Source: Fimenecus sp052169395 (GTDB lineage: Bacteria; Bacillota; Clostridia; Oscillospirales; Acutalibacteraceae). From it: a DNA stretch of 64,000 nucleotides. Position 1 is the stretch's first letter. Every line of letters begins with the position of its first letter. This document shows, in pieces, positions 35,201 through 42,701 of this stretch. The position numbers were made by a program, and so were the translations under genes. The notes beneath the pieces are model-generated. The model ran no database searches, was not told where the DNA came from, and saw only the letters and a program-made list of their open reading frames with translations. The stretch spans positions 1-64,000 of the forward strand of contig JBQNCN010000002.1 in the NCBI GenBank assembly GCA_052169395.1. Reading direction: 5' to 3'.

Positions 35201-36401
35201 CCAAAAAAAGAACAGACACATTTTTCTTGAAAAAATTAATCCTATATGGAAACATCTAAACTTCAAAAGCCGTGCTGCATGTCGAAATATGTTCCGTTCA
35301 GGCGGAAGAGTATGGTCAAATATTATAGGCATTGCAGTATGCACCGCACTTTTAATGTCAGCTTTTGGAATTAACGATTCCATATCACTTGTTGCTGAAA
35401 GACAGTATGGACAAATTCATAAATATCAAGCTGTCGTCAACATTGATCAAAATGCTTCACGAACTCAAAAGCGCACAGCTCTTGACAAGCTTTCTCAGAC
35501 TGCAGGTGTTTCAGAATATTTACAAGCTTATCGCTCTTCAATCTATATAAGTAGCAACAACGGTGAAGAAAACACTTATATCATGGTTCCACAAGATACT
35601 GAAAGACTGAAAGATTATATAAGCCTTATCTCAGAAAACAGCAATGCCATGTTTGATTTGAATGATAACGGTATTTTGATCTCACAAAAACTTGCACAAA
35701 AGCTTAAAGTTAAAGTCGGAGATGAAGTATCTTTTAAAACCGGTCTTCAAAGTGAACCCACAGGCAATGTTAAAATTGCAGGCATAGTCAAAAACTATGT
35801 ATATGACTACTGCTATATGACACCTAATATCTATAAACAGCTTTTTAATATTTCAGCAAGTCTTAATGCCGTACTTATTAAAACGGATAATTCTGTTCCC
35901 GATGATGTTCTGAAACATCAGTTTATGTCGGCAGAAGGGGTTGAAACCATAACTATGCAGAGTGAGGGTAAGGCGCAGCTTTTAAAAATGGTGACAAGCC
36001 TTCGTTATGTAATCATCACGCTTGCCGCAGCAGCCGTACTTTTGACTGCAGTTGCGCTGTATGCCCTAAATGACCTTAACACTACGGGACGCAAGAGAGA
36101 TATTGCGGTACTTAAAATGCTCGGCTTCAGCCAGAAGCAAACGGCAACCTTCCTTTTCAGAGAAAATATCTTCTTTGCATTTGTCGGTATTATTTTAGGA
36201 CTTGCGGGCGGTTTCGGGCTGCACATTGCCGTAATGAAAACGCTTGAAACTCCTAATATTATGTTCGGCTACGATTTGCGCTTCTTCTCTTATCTGCTTT
36301 CAATCACGGTAACGGTAATTATTGTTGTGTTTGTAAATGAAATATCCAAATACAAAATTCATAAAACCGATCCTATAGCCGTTTTAAAAAGTCCGGAATA
36401 A
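32226..36401 (+). CDS. giant FtsX-like ABC permease with Lys-rich cytoplasmic head and extracellular coiled coil
   Basis: 1391 aa. Residues 1 to about 355 are a highly charged, Lys/Glu/Ser-rich, low-complexity region that must be cytoplasmic. TM1 follows (about 360-380, LFAIALTIFLGVGFFAGI), then an extracellular MacB-like domain with an inserted coiled coil at about 600-835. Three TM helices form the first FtsX domain (about 851-990, with VDEKRREIGILKAMGYHKKEI). After another extracellular section comes a second FtsX domain (about 1258-1391, with GRKRDIAVLKMLGFSQKQ). The two-FtsX layout with a coiled coil is common in Clostridia; the 355-residue basic head is not. Partner of the ATPase gene just upstream. 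Substrate unknown; the mechanotransmission type acts on envelope proteins or peptides rather than pumping through the membrane. Confidence 0.88.
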   Translation: MNNNQNKNKKDDNFSFFASNKNEKVNLYKPAEMKMPVEKKTEKVSEKQKKKAKILEKEKAKAEKISQKKAEKEQKKLEKEALLKQKTENKKKILVKKAEEKNTKELSKKSIEEKNTKPSPVSKNSSEYRQDKSNLLTKENENTFFKNLFRTENSSAEQKNTTENKKVNIQQSPKIPQKENEDNAWHSLFTETKNSSVKNNKDNKPSQLSGFFENEDVNKSSEKIKISEKQSSEKSQKSTVSSKNKNTIKKKEKKSNGTSNKITVKNTDISASKTQATSVVPTVSSSIFNSNHSEKSEKELIKQAKTEIKLDNAKNKTNKKAIKAEAQKRLKEENKKKKISKKQKPGVVLSKDFKSTAKRSFGRLFAIALTIFLGVGFFAGIRSAQPTMRKSADKQYDRENIADILIYGSLGTTDKDIAAIKDVRGVENAEGFFENDYLCYTGGSDNVVKVMSISSEINLFSLIEGQAPQSNDECIVDRDFLNKTGLKLGDVLVLTTGTDKQTTETLATDQFKITGICTSSRYLNSERGTSALGTGVVDGYIGIPKGAFTSETYTGLAVTVKDAKSLTAFTKEYDKHILTVKKNIEEIKEDRCNVRYAEYREAANKYIDKATVRYNESKDSSLAELAKEYTEVLNAQSAYTTKQTELETAKLTYENARLLLSSNSAERSEQQKKLASAKNDLKGIQAEYNKAQAEVAGISTKLAERYKKIFGLDFKTEEFKGIISEINTLNKELETANEKAASIKATLDKAQALVDQFETTLGLNQTAEEATKIITQFPSRITALELEVSAAKTEYENKNTNYEKSKVELADKLTEDEQVLENTKEQILNVSVPNWSITDRSHYNSYVSFGNDTAAVGVLGILFPLIFFLTAVALITAVMTRTVDEKRREIGILKAMGYHKKEIERNYIKYSLLPTALGAVLGSISGEAVLPYLIVKAYNMNYLNLRYNEISADIIIALISVTGSIAAVILGTHFAVSKTLKMPASSLLRPKDQKKNRHIFLEKINPIWKHLNFKSRAACRNMFRSGGRVWSNIIGIAVCTALLMSAFGINDSISLVAERQYGQIHKYQAVVNIDQNASRTQKRTALDKLSQTAGVSEYLQAYRSSIYISSNNGEENTYIMVPQDTERLKDYISLISENSNAMFDLNDNGILISQKLAQKLKVKVGDEVSFKTGLQSEPTGNVKIAGIVKNYVYDYCYMTPNIYKQLFNISASLNAVLIKTDNSVPDDVLKHQFMSAEGVETITMQSEGKAQLLKMVTSLRYVIITLAAAAVLLTAVALYALNDLNTTGRKRDIAVLKMLGFSQKQTATFLFRENIFFAFVGIILGLAGGFGLHIAVMKTLETPNIMFGYDLRFFSYLLSITVTVIIVVFVNEISKYKIHKTDPIAVLKSPE

Positions 36402-36412
36402 TATAAATCAAT

Positions 36413-36447
36413 AAAAGCTCTGACTCATTGTCAGAGCTTTTTTTTAT
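36413..36447 (+). terminator. terminator of the ABC transporter operon
   Basis: AAAAGCTCTGAC / GTCAGAGCTTTT stem followed by a T8 run. A second small hairpin (GCCAA/TTGGC then TTTTAT) lies at 36472-36490. Confidence 0.88.
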
Positions 36448-36746
36448 TAAAATAAAAAACTGTCATACCATGCCAATCATGTTGGCTTTTATCTATAATT
36501 TGAATCATCATTTATATACTGCTTCAATCGTTTTAATTTATTTTTTATTTTTTGTCTTTTTCTCATAATTTTGAATTTTTTATATTTTAAAATTTCAAAA
36601 AATCGAAGTTTTATTTATGTTTTTTTAATATCCATATATAAATTTGTTCAATGTATCGATTTATCGCTTTAATGTGTAAAAACCACTTTAAAAAATATGC
36701 ATTATATGATAATATTAATATTCTAAATATTAAGGAAGTGAAAAAG
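36448..36746. other. AT-rich intergenic region before hom
   Basis: About 300 bases without a supported gene. It is very AT-rich and holds a weak hairpin at 36472-36490. A 32-codon hydrophobic frame from 36470 lacks a ribosome site. No T-box or riboswitch motif is recognisable. Confidence 0.5.
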
Positions 36747-37982
36747 ATGAATATCGCCGTAATGGGTTATGGAACCGTCGGCTCGGGCGTGGTTGAAGTC
36801 ATCGACAAAAATCACAAAAGCATTGTAAAAAAGAGCGGACAGGACGATATTAAAGTAAAATATATTCTTGACAGAAGAGATTTTCCAATGGATCCTCACA
36901 ACACCGCCTTTACCAAGAATTTTAACGATATCTTAGAGGATGACAGCATCAAAGTTGTAGTGGAAACCATGGGTGGCGTTCACCCCGCCTTTGAATTTGA
37001 ATCAGAACTTTTAAAACGCGGTAAAAGTGTTTGTACAAGCAATAAGGAGCTTGTTGCCGCAAAAGGAGATGAACTTTTAAGGCTTGCAGAGGAAAACAAC
37101 TGCAATTTTCTTTTTGAAGCCTCTGTAGGTGGAGGAATTCCGATAATAAGACCGATTTCACAATGTCTTGCAGCAAATGAGATTGATGAAATTGCAGGTA
37201 TTTTAAACGGCACTACAAACTTTATTTTAACAATGATGATTGAAAATGGTATGACATTTGAACAAGCGCTTTCTCTTGCACAGGAAAACGGCTATGCAGA
37301 AAAAGATCCTACTGCAGATATTGAAGGACTTGATGCACAAAGAAAAATAAGTATCTTATCCTCTCTTTGCTTTGGTCATCAAGTTGACCCTAATACAGTC
37401 TATACTGAAGGTATTACTAAAATAACCTCTGAAGATGTTGATTATGCAGAAAACTGTGATTCAGTTATAAAGCTTATAGGAAGAGCAAAAAGACTTAAAA
37501 GCAAGAAAATTTCTGCTATGGTAAGTCCATGCTTTATATCAAAAAGCAGTCAACTTGCCAATGTTAAAGATGTTTTTAATGCAATTTTAGTTAGAGGAAA
37601 CGCCATAGGAGATGTTATCTTCTATGGACAGGGTGCAGGAAAGCTTCCTACCGCTTCAGCAGTTGTTGCAGACGTTATTGACTGTGCAAAACATCTTGAA
37701 AGACATAAGCTTTTCGGCTGGGGAAAAGAACTTACAGACTATGTCGTTCCACATACCGATATAAACTCGAAGCTATATGTAAGAGCAAATTCAAAGGATG
37801 TGGATATTAATAATAAACTTAAAAGCATTTTTGGCGACTTGCAATTTCTATCAAGAAAAAATCAGCCGACTTATGAAATCGCTTTTATCACTCCTGTTGA
37901 TACGGAAAAATGCTTGGTTGACAAGCTTTCTTCAATTAAAGAATTGGAAATATTAAATACAATCAGAGTTTTAGAGTTTTAG
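36747..37982 (+). CDS. hom: homoserine dehydrogenase
   Basis: 411 aa from ATG 36747 (AAGGAAG 8 bases upstream); the longest frame from 36651 adds 32 implausible residues. NAD(P) motif GYGTVGSG, catalytic region SNKELVAAKGDEL, ASVGGGIPIIRP, GILNGTTNFIL and GKLPTASAVVADV. A C-terminal ACT-like region (about 340-411) is likely the threonine-feedback site. With lysC, 17 bases downstream, it makes the aspartate-family pathway. Confidence 0.95.
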   Translation: MNIAVMGYGTVGSGVVEVIDKNHKSIVKKSGQDDIKVKYILDRRDFPMDPHNTAFTKNFNDILEDDSIKVVVETMGGVHPAFEFESELLKRGKSVCTSNKELVAAKGDELLRLAEENNCNFLFEASVGGGIPIIRPISQCLAANEIDEIAGILNGTTNFILTMMIENGMTFEQALSLAQENGYAEKDPTADIEGLDAQRKISILSSLCFGHQVDPNTVYTEGITKITSEDVDYAENCDSVIKLIGRAKRLKSKKISAMVSPCFISKSSQLANVKDVFNAILVRGNAIGDVIFYGQGAGKLPTASAVVADVIDCAKHLERHKLFGWGKELTDYVVPHTDINSKLYVRANSKDVDINNKLKSIFGDLQFLSRKNQPTYEIAFITPVDTEKCLVDKLSSIKELEILNTIRVLEF

Positions 37983-37999
37983 AGTTTTAAGAGGTTTTT

Positions 38000-39220
38000 A
38001 TGGCACTGATAGTTCAAAAATTCGGCGGATCATCTGTTAAAGATAAAGACAGCCTTATGAGAGTAGCCGAAATAATTAAAGATACAAAATTGGCGGGAAA
38101 TGATGTTGCGGTGGTTGTTTCCGCTCAAGGTGATACCACAGATATTTTAATTGAAAAAGCTCATGAAATTTCAAAAGCTCCTTCAAAAAGAGAACTGGAT
38201 CAACTAATGGCTGCTGGAGAACAAATTTCCATTTCACTACTTGCAATGGCTCTTGAAAAACTTGGAGTGCATGCCATTTCACTTTTAGGCTGGCAAGCGG
38301 GATTTTCTACAAGTTCCGCCTATGGTGCAGCAAGAATAAGAAATATTAAACCGGACAGAATGAGAGCAGAACTTGACAAAGGAAATGTTATCATTATTGC
38401 AGGATTTCAAGGTATAAATAAATATGAGGATTTAACTACACTGGGCAGAGGCGGATCCGATACATCTGCCGTTGCAATTGCAGCAGCTCTTCGTGCTGAC
38501 AAATGTCAAATTTTCACTGATGTTGAAGGCGTTTATACCGCAGATCCTAGAAAAATTCAAAATGCGAAAAAACTTAAAGAAATAACCTATGATGAAATGC
38601 TGGAACTGGCAACACTTGGAGCACAGGTTTTAAACAACCGTTCGGTTGAAATGGCAAAAAAATTCAATGTTGAACTTGAGGTTCTTTCAAGTATTATAAA
38701 AACTGACGGCACCATAGTTAAGGAGGTTGCTAAAATGGAAAAAATGTTAATAAGAGGCGTTACAAAAGACAATGCAGTTACAAGAATATCGGTAACCGGT
38801 GTTCCAAATAGTCCAGGTATTGCCTATAAACTTTTTTCAAAACTTGCATACAAAAAGGTTAATGTCGATGTTATTTTACAATCTGTTGGCAGAAATGACA
38901 CAAAAGATATAAGTTTTACCGTATCTTCGGATAATACAGATTTAGCCATTGACGCTGTAAATGAAACTTTTGATTTAAGCAATGAACAACTTAAAATTGA
39001 CACTGATGTTGCAAAAGTATCAGTCGTCGGTGCAGGTATGGAGAGTCATCCCGGAACTGCTGCAACAATGTTCAGAGCGCTTTATGAAAGTGGTGTAAAC
39101 ATTGATATGATTTCCACATCTGAAATTAAAATTTCCGTGCTTATTAAAAAAGATGAAGCCGATAGAGCAGTTGCTGCAGTTCATAGAGCCTTTTTCCCTG
39201 AAAATCCACAATATCAGTAA
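38000..39220 (+). CDS. lysC: aspartate kinase
   Basis: 406 aa. N-terminal QKFGGSSV, substrate-binding TTLGRGGSDTSAVA and FTDVEGVYTADPR, then two ACT domains (about 260-400) typical of feedback-regulated LysC. It phosphorylates aspartate at the head of lysine, threonine and methionine synthesis. AAGAGG ribosome site; no internal LYSC-type riboswitch is seen. Confidence 0.96.
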   Translation: MALIVQKFGGSSVKDKDSLMRVAEIIKDTKLAGNDVAVVVSAQGDTTDILIEKAHEISKAPSKRELDQLMAAGEQISISLLAMALEKLGVHAISLLGWQAGFSTSSAYGAARIRNIKPDRMRAELDKGNVIIIAGFQGINKYEDLTTLGRGGSDTSAVAIAAALRADKCQIFTDVEGVYTADPRKIQNAKKLKEITYDEMLELATLGAQVLNNRSVEMAKKFNVELEVLSSIIKTDGTIVKEVAKMEKMLIRGVTKDNAVTRISVTGVPNSPGIAYKLFSKLAYKKVNVDVILQSVGRNDTKDISFTVSSDNTDLAIDAVNETFDLSNEQLKIDTDVAKVSVVGAGMESHPGTAATMFRALYESGVNIDMISTSEIKISVLIKKDEADRAVAAVHRAFFPENPQYQ

Positions 39221-39246
39221 TTCAACAAATCTTTTATATTCTCATT

Positions 39247-39272
39247 AAAGGAATGGCAAATACCATTCCTTT
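39247..39272 (+). terminator. hom-lysC terminator
   Basis: AAAGGAATGG / CCATTCCTTTTT stem, 27 bases after the lysC stop. Confidence 0.85.
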
Positions 39273-39397
39273 TTATTTTAATTAAATACTTTCTATTCTA
39301 ATATAATATCGCTCTAATAAAAAATAAAAGCTTTTATATTAACTTTTCAATTTGCTTTTAATATCCTATATTTCCTTTTAAAAAAATTTTTAAAAGA

Positions 39398-39431
39398 AAA
39401 AAACACGCACTAAATTGTGCGTGTTTTTATT
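39398..39431. terminator. terminator of the surface protein gene
   Basis: AAAAAACACGCAC / GTGCGTGTTTTT stem, 9 bases after the minus-strand stop. The gap 39273-39397 shows nothing else. Confidence 0.85.
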
Positions 39432-39439
39432 TTTAAAAA

Positions 39440-41746
39440 TCAGTCGTCATTCTTCTTTTTCTTGGTAAGAACAAGTGCAATACCTGAAACAACCGCTACC
39501 GTAGAAAGAGCATAAAGTGATACATCACCAGTTTTTATATTTTTAAAGGATTTATCCTTTGAAGAACTCTTTGATTGATTATTTCCGGTTTTTGAAGAAC
39601 CTCCGGGTGTGGAACTTCCGCCACCCATTCCCAATAAACCTTTTACTTTGTCAAGTATTCCACCAAGGCCTCCACCAAGACCACCTGCAATACCCGGCAA
39701 ATTTGGAAGATTCGGAAGACCAGGCATTTTTGCACGACTTAAAGCGTTGGCAATGCTCGAACGAATTGAGGAAAACAGCTCAGCAAAAGCCTTAGAAAGT
39801 CTGCTTGCAACCTGTGGAAGTGCTGAAAGCATTTGCGCAATATCAGATGCACTAAAGTTTCCATCATTCGGTGAAAGTTTACCTATAAAAGCTTTAAGCT
39901 TTTCAAGAATATCGTTAGGAAGTGTTGCTCCTCCATTATTAAAATTCAAACCGCCTTCAGGAAGCTGATTTTGAAGCATTTGCTTAATCATATCACCATA
40001 TCCGCCACTTACAAGTGCTTTCAATACAGGGGGAAGAAGTTTAACTATTTCTTTAGCATCTTTTCCATCCTGAATAGCCTGAATAATTGGCTGTATTGCG
40101 CTGCTTAACGGATCAAGCTGTGTGCTCTTATATATAGCAACAAGTGAAACATCTTTTGTAATTTTAATATTTGTAGCGTCTGATGTAGTTCCTTTTATTG
40201 CCCAATGTGAAAATTCAAATCCTTCTTTTTCAGGTGCGGCAACAGTAGCCGAAGCACCACTAGATTTACCTACTATGGTTCCGCTTGATACGGAAACTGT
40301 CGCTATAACCGTTGTTCCATCTTCCTTATAAAATGTTGCAGTCGGTTTTTTAGAATAAACAGATTCTGCAACAATACCGGATTTCAAAACAAATGCATTA
40401 CCTTCATCTGAACATGGATTTCCTTCCGCATCAAAATCGGCTTTTCCATCTTCATTTATATCTACACCAAAGAAATCATATCCAGGTCTATTTGCAAAAT
40501 AATCTTTTGAGAGTTTTTTGCCAAGATCCTGACCTTTCAATCCATAGCCCAAATTACCTTCAATTTGAGAATCATAAGTATTTGTTGCAGTATAACCATT
40601 AATGGTTGCATTAAAATTAGTCTGATAGTTTGCAAAAATATCTATAGAAAATTTTGTCTCGTCATTTACATCTTGCGTAGCATCATATTTTGCCAATTCT
40701 TCATTTGCAGAATTTAAAACCTTGATTTGACCGTTTTCTGCAACATAGCTATAGTCCGTTGCCCAAAGGAAATCCTTGTTTTCAGAAGAATCAAGCTTGT
40801 AATAATCATATAAAGAATATGTCGGTGCTCCGCTTACATTCTTTGAATATCCTGATATATCAACAGGTTTGCTTATCGCTATTTTTGTTCCTTCTGTTAA
40901 AGATATGGAATTCACTGTATTTACAGCTTCACCCGTTTCTTTAACATAGTTTACATTTATAGTATATCTGATGTTACCGGGCTGATGATCTTTAATAGAA
41001 TCAATAATCTTACCTATATAGACATATCTGCTATCGGTTGTTTCAACTAAGCTTAAACGGCCGTCACCTTTTTGAACATGGCTTGTTTCCGCTTTAGAAG
41101 TAAAAGTGAAATATTTTTCTTTATCTGAATTGCTTTTATACCATGTTCCCATAGCATTAGCAAATGCTTCACCTACAGAACCCGGTTGATTTTCATTTAA
41201 AACATCTGCAGCAACCTTTGCACATTCCTTTAAAAATTCAGGAGTGAAGTTTTCCGCAGTTACAGTATAATCCTTGAGTTTGGGCAAATTGTCATTTGAG
41301 TTTTCCCCATAAGAATTAAAATCTTCAACAATCTGATTTAAAAATCTTGTATGGCCAAAACCCGTTTCATTTTTAGAAGTGTTAAGTAAGAACTGACCCA
41401 CAGCATAACCATAGTCCGTTCCCACGTAATAAGAATTTGCCAAAATTGTATAAAGATCCTTATTGTTTTGACTGGGATTTGTTTTAGGCACAAAGGTTGT
41501 ATAGGTCTTAATAATGGATGCTGCAACCTCTTGTTTTACTTTCCCTTCAGGAGTACTGTCAAGAGTACTATATGCTGTAGAAGCCTTAATTAAAGCCCTT
41601 GCCTGATCAAGTGTTTTGTTCGTATTTGCAAGATCTGCCGAATAAAGAGTATTCGGGAAAGCTGCAAATGCCGGAACACAAATTCCGATCAACATAACAA
41701 TTGAAAGAAGTATAGAAACAACTTTCCTGTTCAATGCTTTTTTCAT
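39440..41746 (-). CDS. secreted cell-wall protein with InlB-type repeat and sortase signal
   Basis: 768 aa from ATG 41746 (AGAGGGAG upstream); 25 extra residues of the longest frame are unlikely. Signal peptide to about residue 29 (PAFA|AFP). A long N-terminal region of unknown fold follows. At about 520-580 there is a Listeria-Bacteroides (InlB B-type) repeat with FEFSHWAIKG and VSLVAIYK. A Gly/Pro-rich part (GGLGGGLGG) follows. The C-terminus is a cell-wall sorting signal: NIKTGD, a hydrophobic helix (VSLYALSTVAVVSGIALVL), then TKKKKNDD. The motif has KTG where LPxTG or NPxTG is usual, so the class B sortases at 5.3-7.5 kb are plausible handlers. Confidence 0.85.
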   Translation of the reverse strand: MKKALNRKVVSILLSIVMLIGICVPAFAAFPNTLYSADLANTNKTLDQARALIKASTAYSTLDSTPEGKVKQEVAASIIKTYTTFVPKTNPSQNNKDLYTILANSYYVGTDYGYAVGQFLLNTSKNETGFGHTRFLNQIVEDFNSYGENSNDNLPKLKDYTVTAENFTPEFLKECAKVAADVLNENQPGSVGEAFANAMGTWYKSNSDKEKYFTFTSKAETSHVQKGDGRLSLVETTDSRYVYIGKIIDSIKDHQPGNIRYTINVNYVKETGEAVNTVNSISLTEGTKIAISKPVDISGYSKNVSGAPTYSLYDYYKLDSSENKDFLWATDYSYVAENGQIKVLNSANEELAKYDATQDVNDETKFSIDIFANYQTNFNATINGYTATNTYDSQIEGNLGYGLKGQDLGKKLSKDYFANRPGYDFFGVDINEDGKADFDAEGNPCSDEGNAFVLKSGIVAESVYSKKPTATFYKEDGTTVIATVSVSSGTIVGKSSGASATVAAPEKEGFEFSHWAIKGTTSDATNIKITKDVSLVAIYKSTQLDPLSSAIQPIIQAIQDGKDAKEIVKLLPPVLKALVSGGYGDMIKQMLQNQLPEGGLNFNNGGATLPNDILEKLKAFIGKLSPNDGNFSASDIAQMLSALPQVASRLSKAFAELFSSIRSSIANALSRAKMPGLPNLPNLPGIAGGLGGGLGGILDKVKGLLGMGGGSSTPGGSSKTGNNQSKSSSKDKSFKNIKTGDVSLYALSTVAVVSGIALVLTKKKKNDD

Positions 41747-41792
41747 ACGTCTCCCTCTTTTTTTAGATAAAATACTTGATAATTCATTTATG

Positions 41793-41821
41793 ATTATATT
41801 AGATAAAAAAAGCTTTGTCAA
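41793..41821 (-). promoter_or_regulatory. promoter of the surface protein gene
   Basis: TTGACA (41816-41821), 17-base spacer, TATAAT (41793-41798): a consensus promoter. Confidence 0.8.
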
Positions 41822-41901
41822 CCATAAGTTCTAAAATATCATAGTTTTAACAGCTCTTTTTCATACATTTGACAAATAGAATACAATAAAAATATTACAC
41901 T

Positions 41902-42597
41902 TTATTTAAACTGTATTTTAGATACTATGTCATCAGTATAATCTTTATCAATTTTATCAGTTACAAAAATAATGGAATATGCATTACCTTTATACTCAAA
42001 AAAGTATACTTTCATTTGATATGCCGGATTTGTTTTATCTGCACCCTTTTTATCTGTGAAAGATTCTTCCGAAAAATTTGAATCGAAAGTTCTTATTTTC
42101 TTATCGGTCTTTACTGAAGATTCTTCCTCCACAGGATTATTTTTAGCAGATTTCAAATAAAGGTTTACCGCATCATCCATAGTAGAATTTTTATAAGAAC
42201 GGATTACCACACTATATTTATCACTTTTAAAATCATTTCCGTTCTCTTGACCCGCTGCCCTTGAATTTTTAAACCCTTTAGGCAATTCTATTTTTATGTC
42301 AATTGTTTCAAATATATTTCCACCCAAGCTGGCAGCCGCACCCTCAACATATTCTGTTGCCGGAGTTTTATCGGGATATGTTGGTGTTTTTCCATTTTTA
42401 TCGGTAATCGTAACAGCATATTTACCTTCAGCATTTGTCAAAGGTTGACCTGATTTATCAATAAGATATTTTTGTTTATCCCCTCTATCATTCGTAAAAG
42501 TATTTTTATTATGTTTAACAATAAAAATCGTTGTAACAATCGCAGCAATTACTATAATGCCTGATATAACAGCAATAAAAATATTTTTCTTTTTCAT
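41902..42597 (-). CDS. membrane-anchored extracytoplasmic protein, unknown
   Basis: 231 aa from ATG 42597, with GAGGAA upstream. KKK plus one hydrophobic helix (about 5-27) is an uncleaved signal anchor. The outside part has a repeat-like start (two phrases beginning KYLIDKSG and KYAVTITDKNG) and a C-terminal half ending YSIIFVTDKIDKDYTDDIVSKI that resembles PsbP-like or lipoprotein folds only vaguely. No confident family. It lies between two surface protein genes, each with its own promoter. Confidence 0.65.
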   Translation of the reverse strand: MKKKNIFIAVISGIIVIAAIVTTIFIVKHNKNTFTNDRGDKQKYLIDKSGQPLTNAEGKYAVTITDKNGKTPTYPDKTPATEYVEGAAASLGGNIFETIDIKIELPKGFKNSRAAGQENGNDFKSDKYSVVIRSYKNSTMDDAVNLYLKSAKNNPVEEESSVKTDKKIRTFDSNFSEESFTDKKGADKTNPAYQMKVYFFEYKGNAYSIIFVTDKIDKDYTDDIVSKIQFK

Positions 42598-42625
42598 CAA
42601 ATTCCTCATATATATATTTTTTATT

Positions 42626-42654
42626 ATTATAACAAATCAAAAACACTATGTAAA
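42626..42654 (-). promoter_or_regulatory. promoter of the membrane-anchored protein gene
   Basis: TTTACA (42649-42654), 17-base spacer, TATAAT (42626-42631). Confidence 0.65.
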
Positions 42655-42663
42655 TTAAAATTA

Positions 42664-42688
42664 AAACACGGGCATTTCAGCCCGTGTT
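42664..42688 (-). terminator. terminator of the LRR surface protein gene
   Basis: AAACACGGGC / GCCCGTGTTT stem, 14 bases after the stop. Confidence 0.82.
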
Positions 42689-42701
42689 TATCAAGTTTTT
42701 A

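Noticed and set aside
36470..36568. 32-codon hydrophobic frame before hom
   Set aside because: No ribosome site, starts in a hairpin and composition follows the AT-rich DNA.
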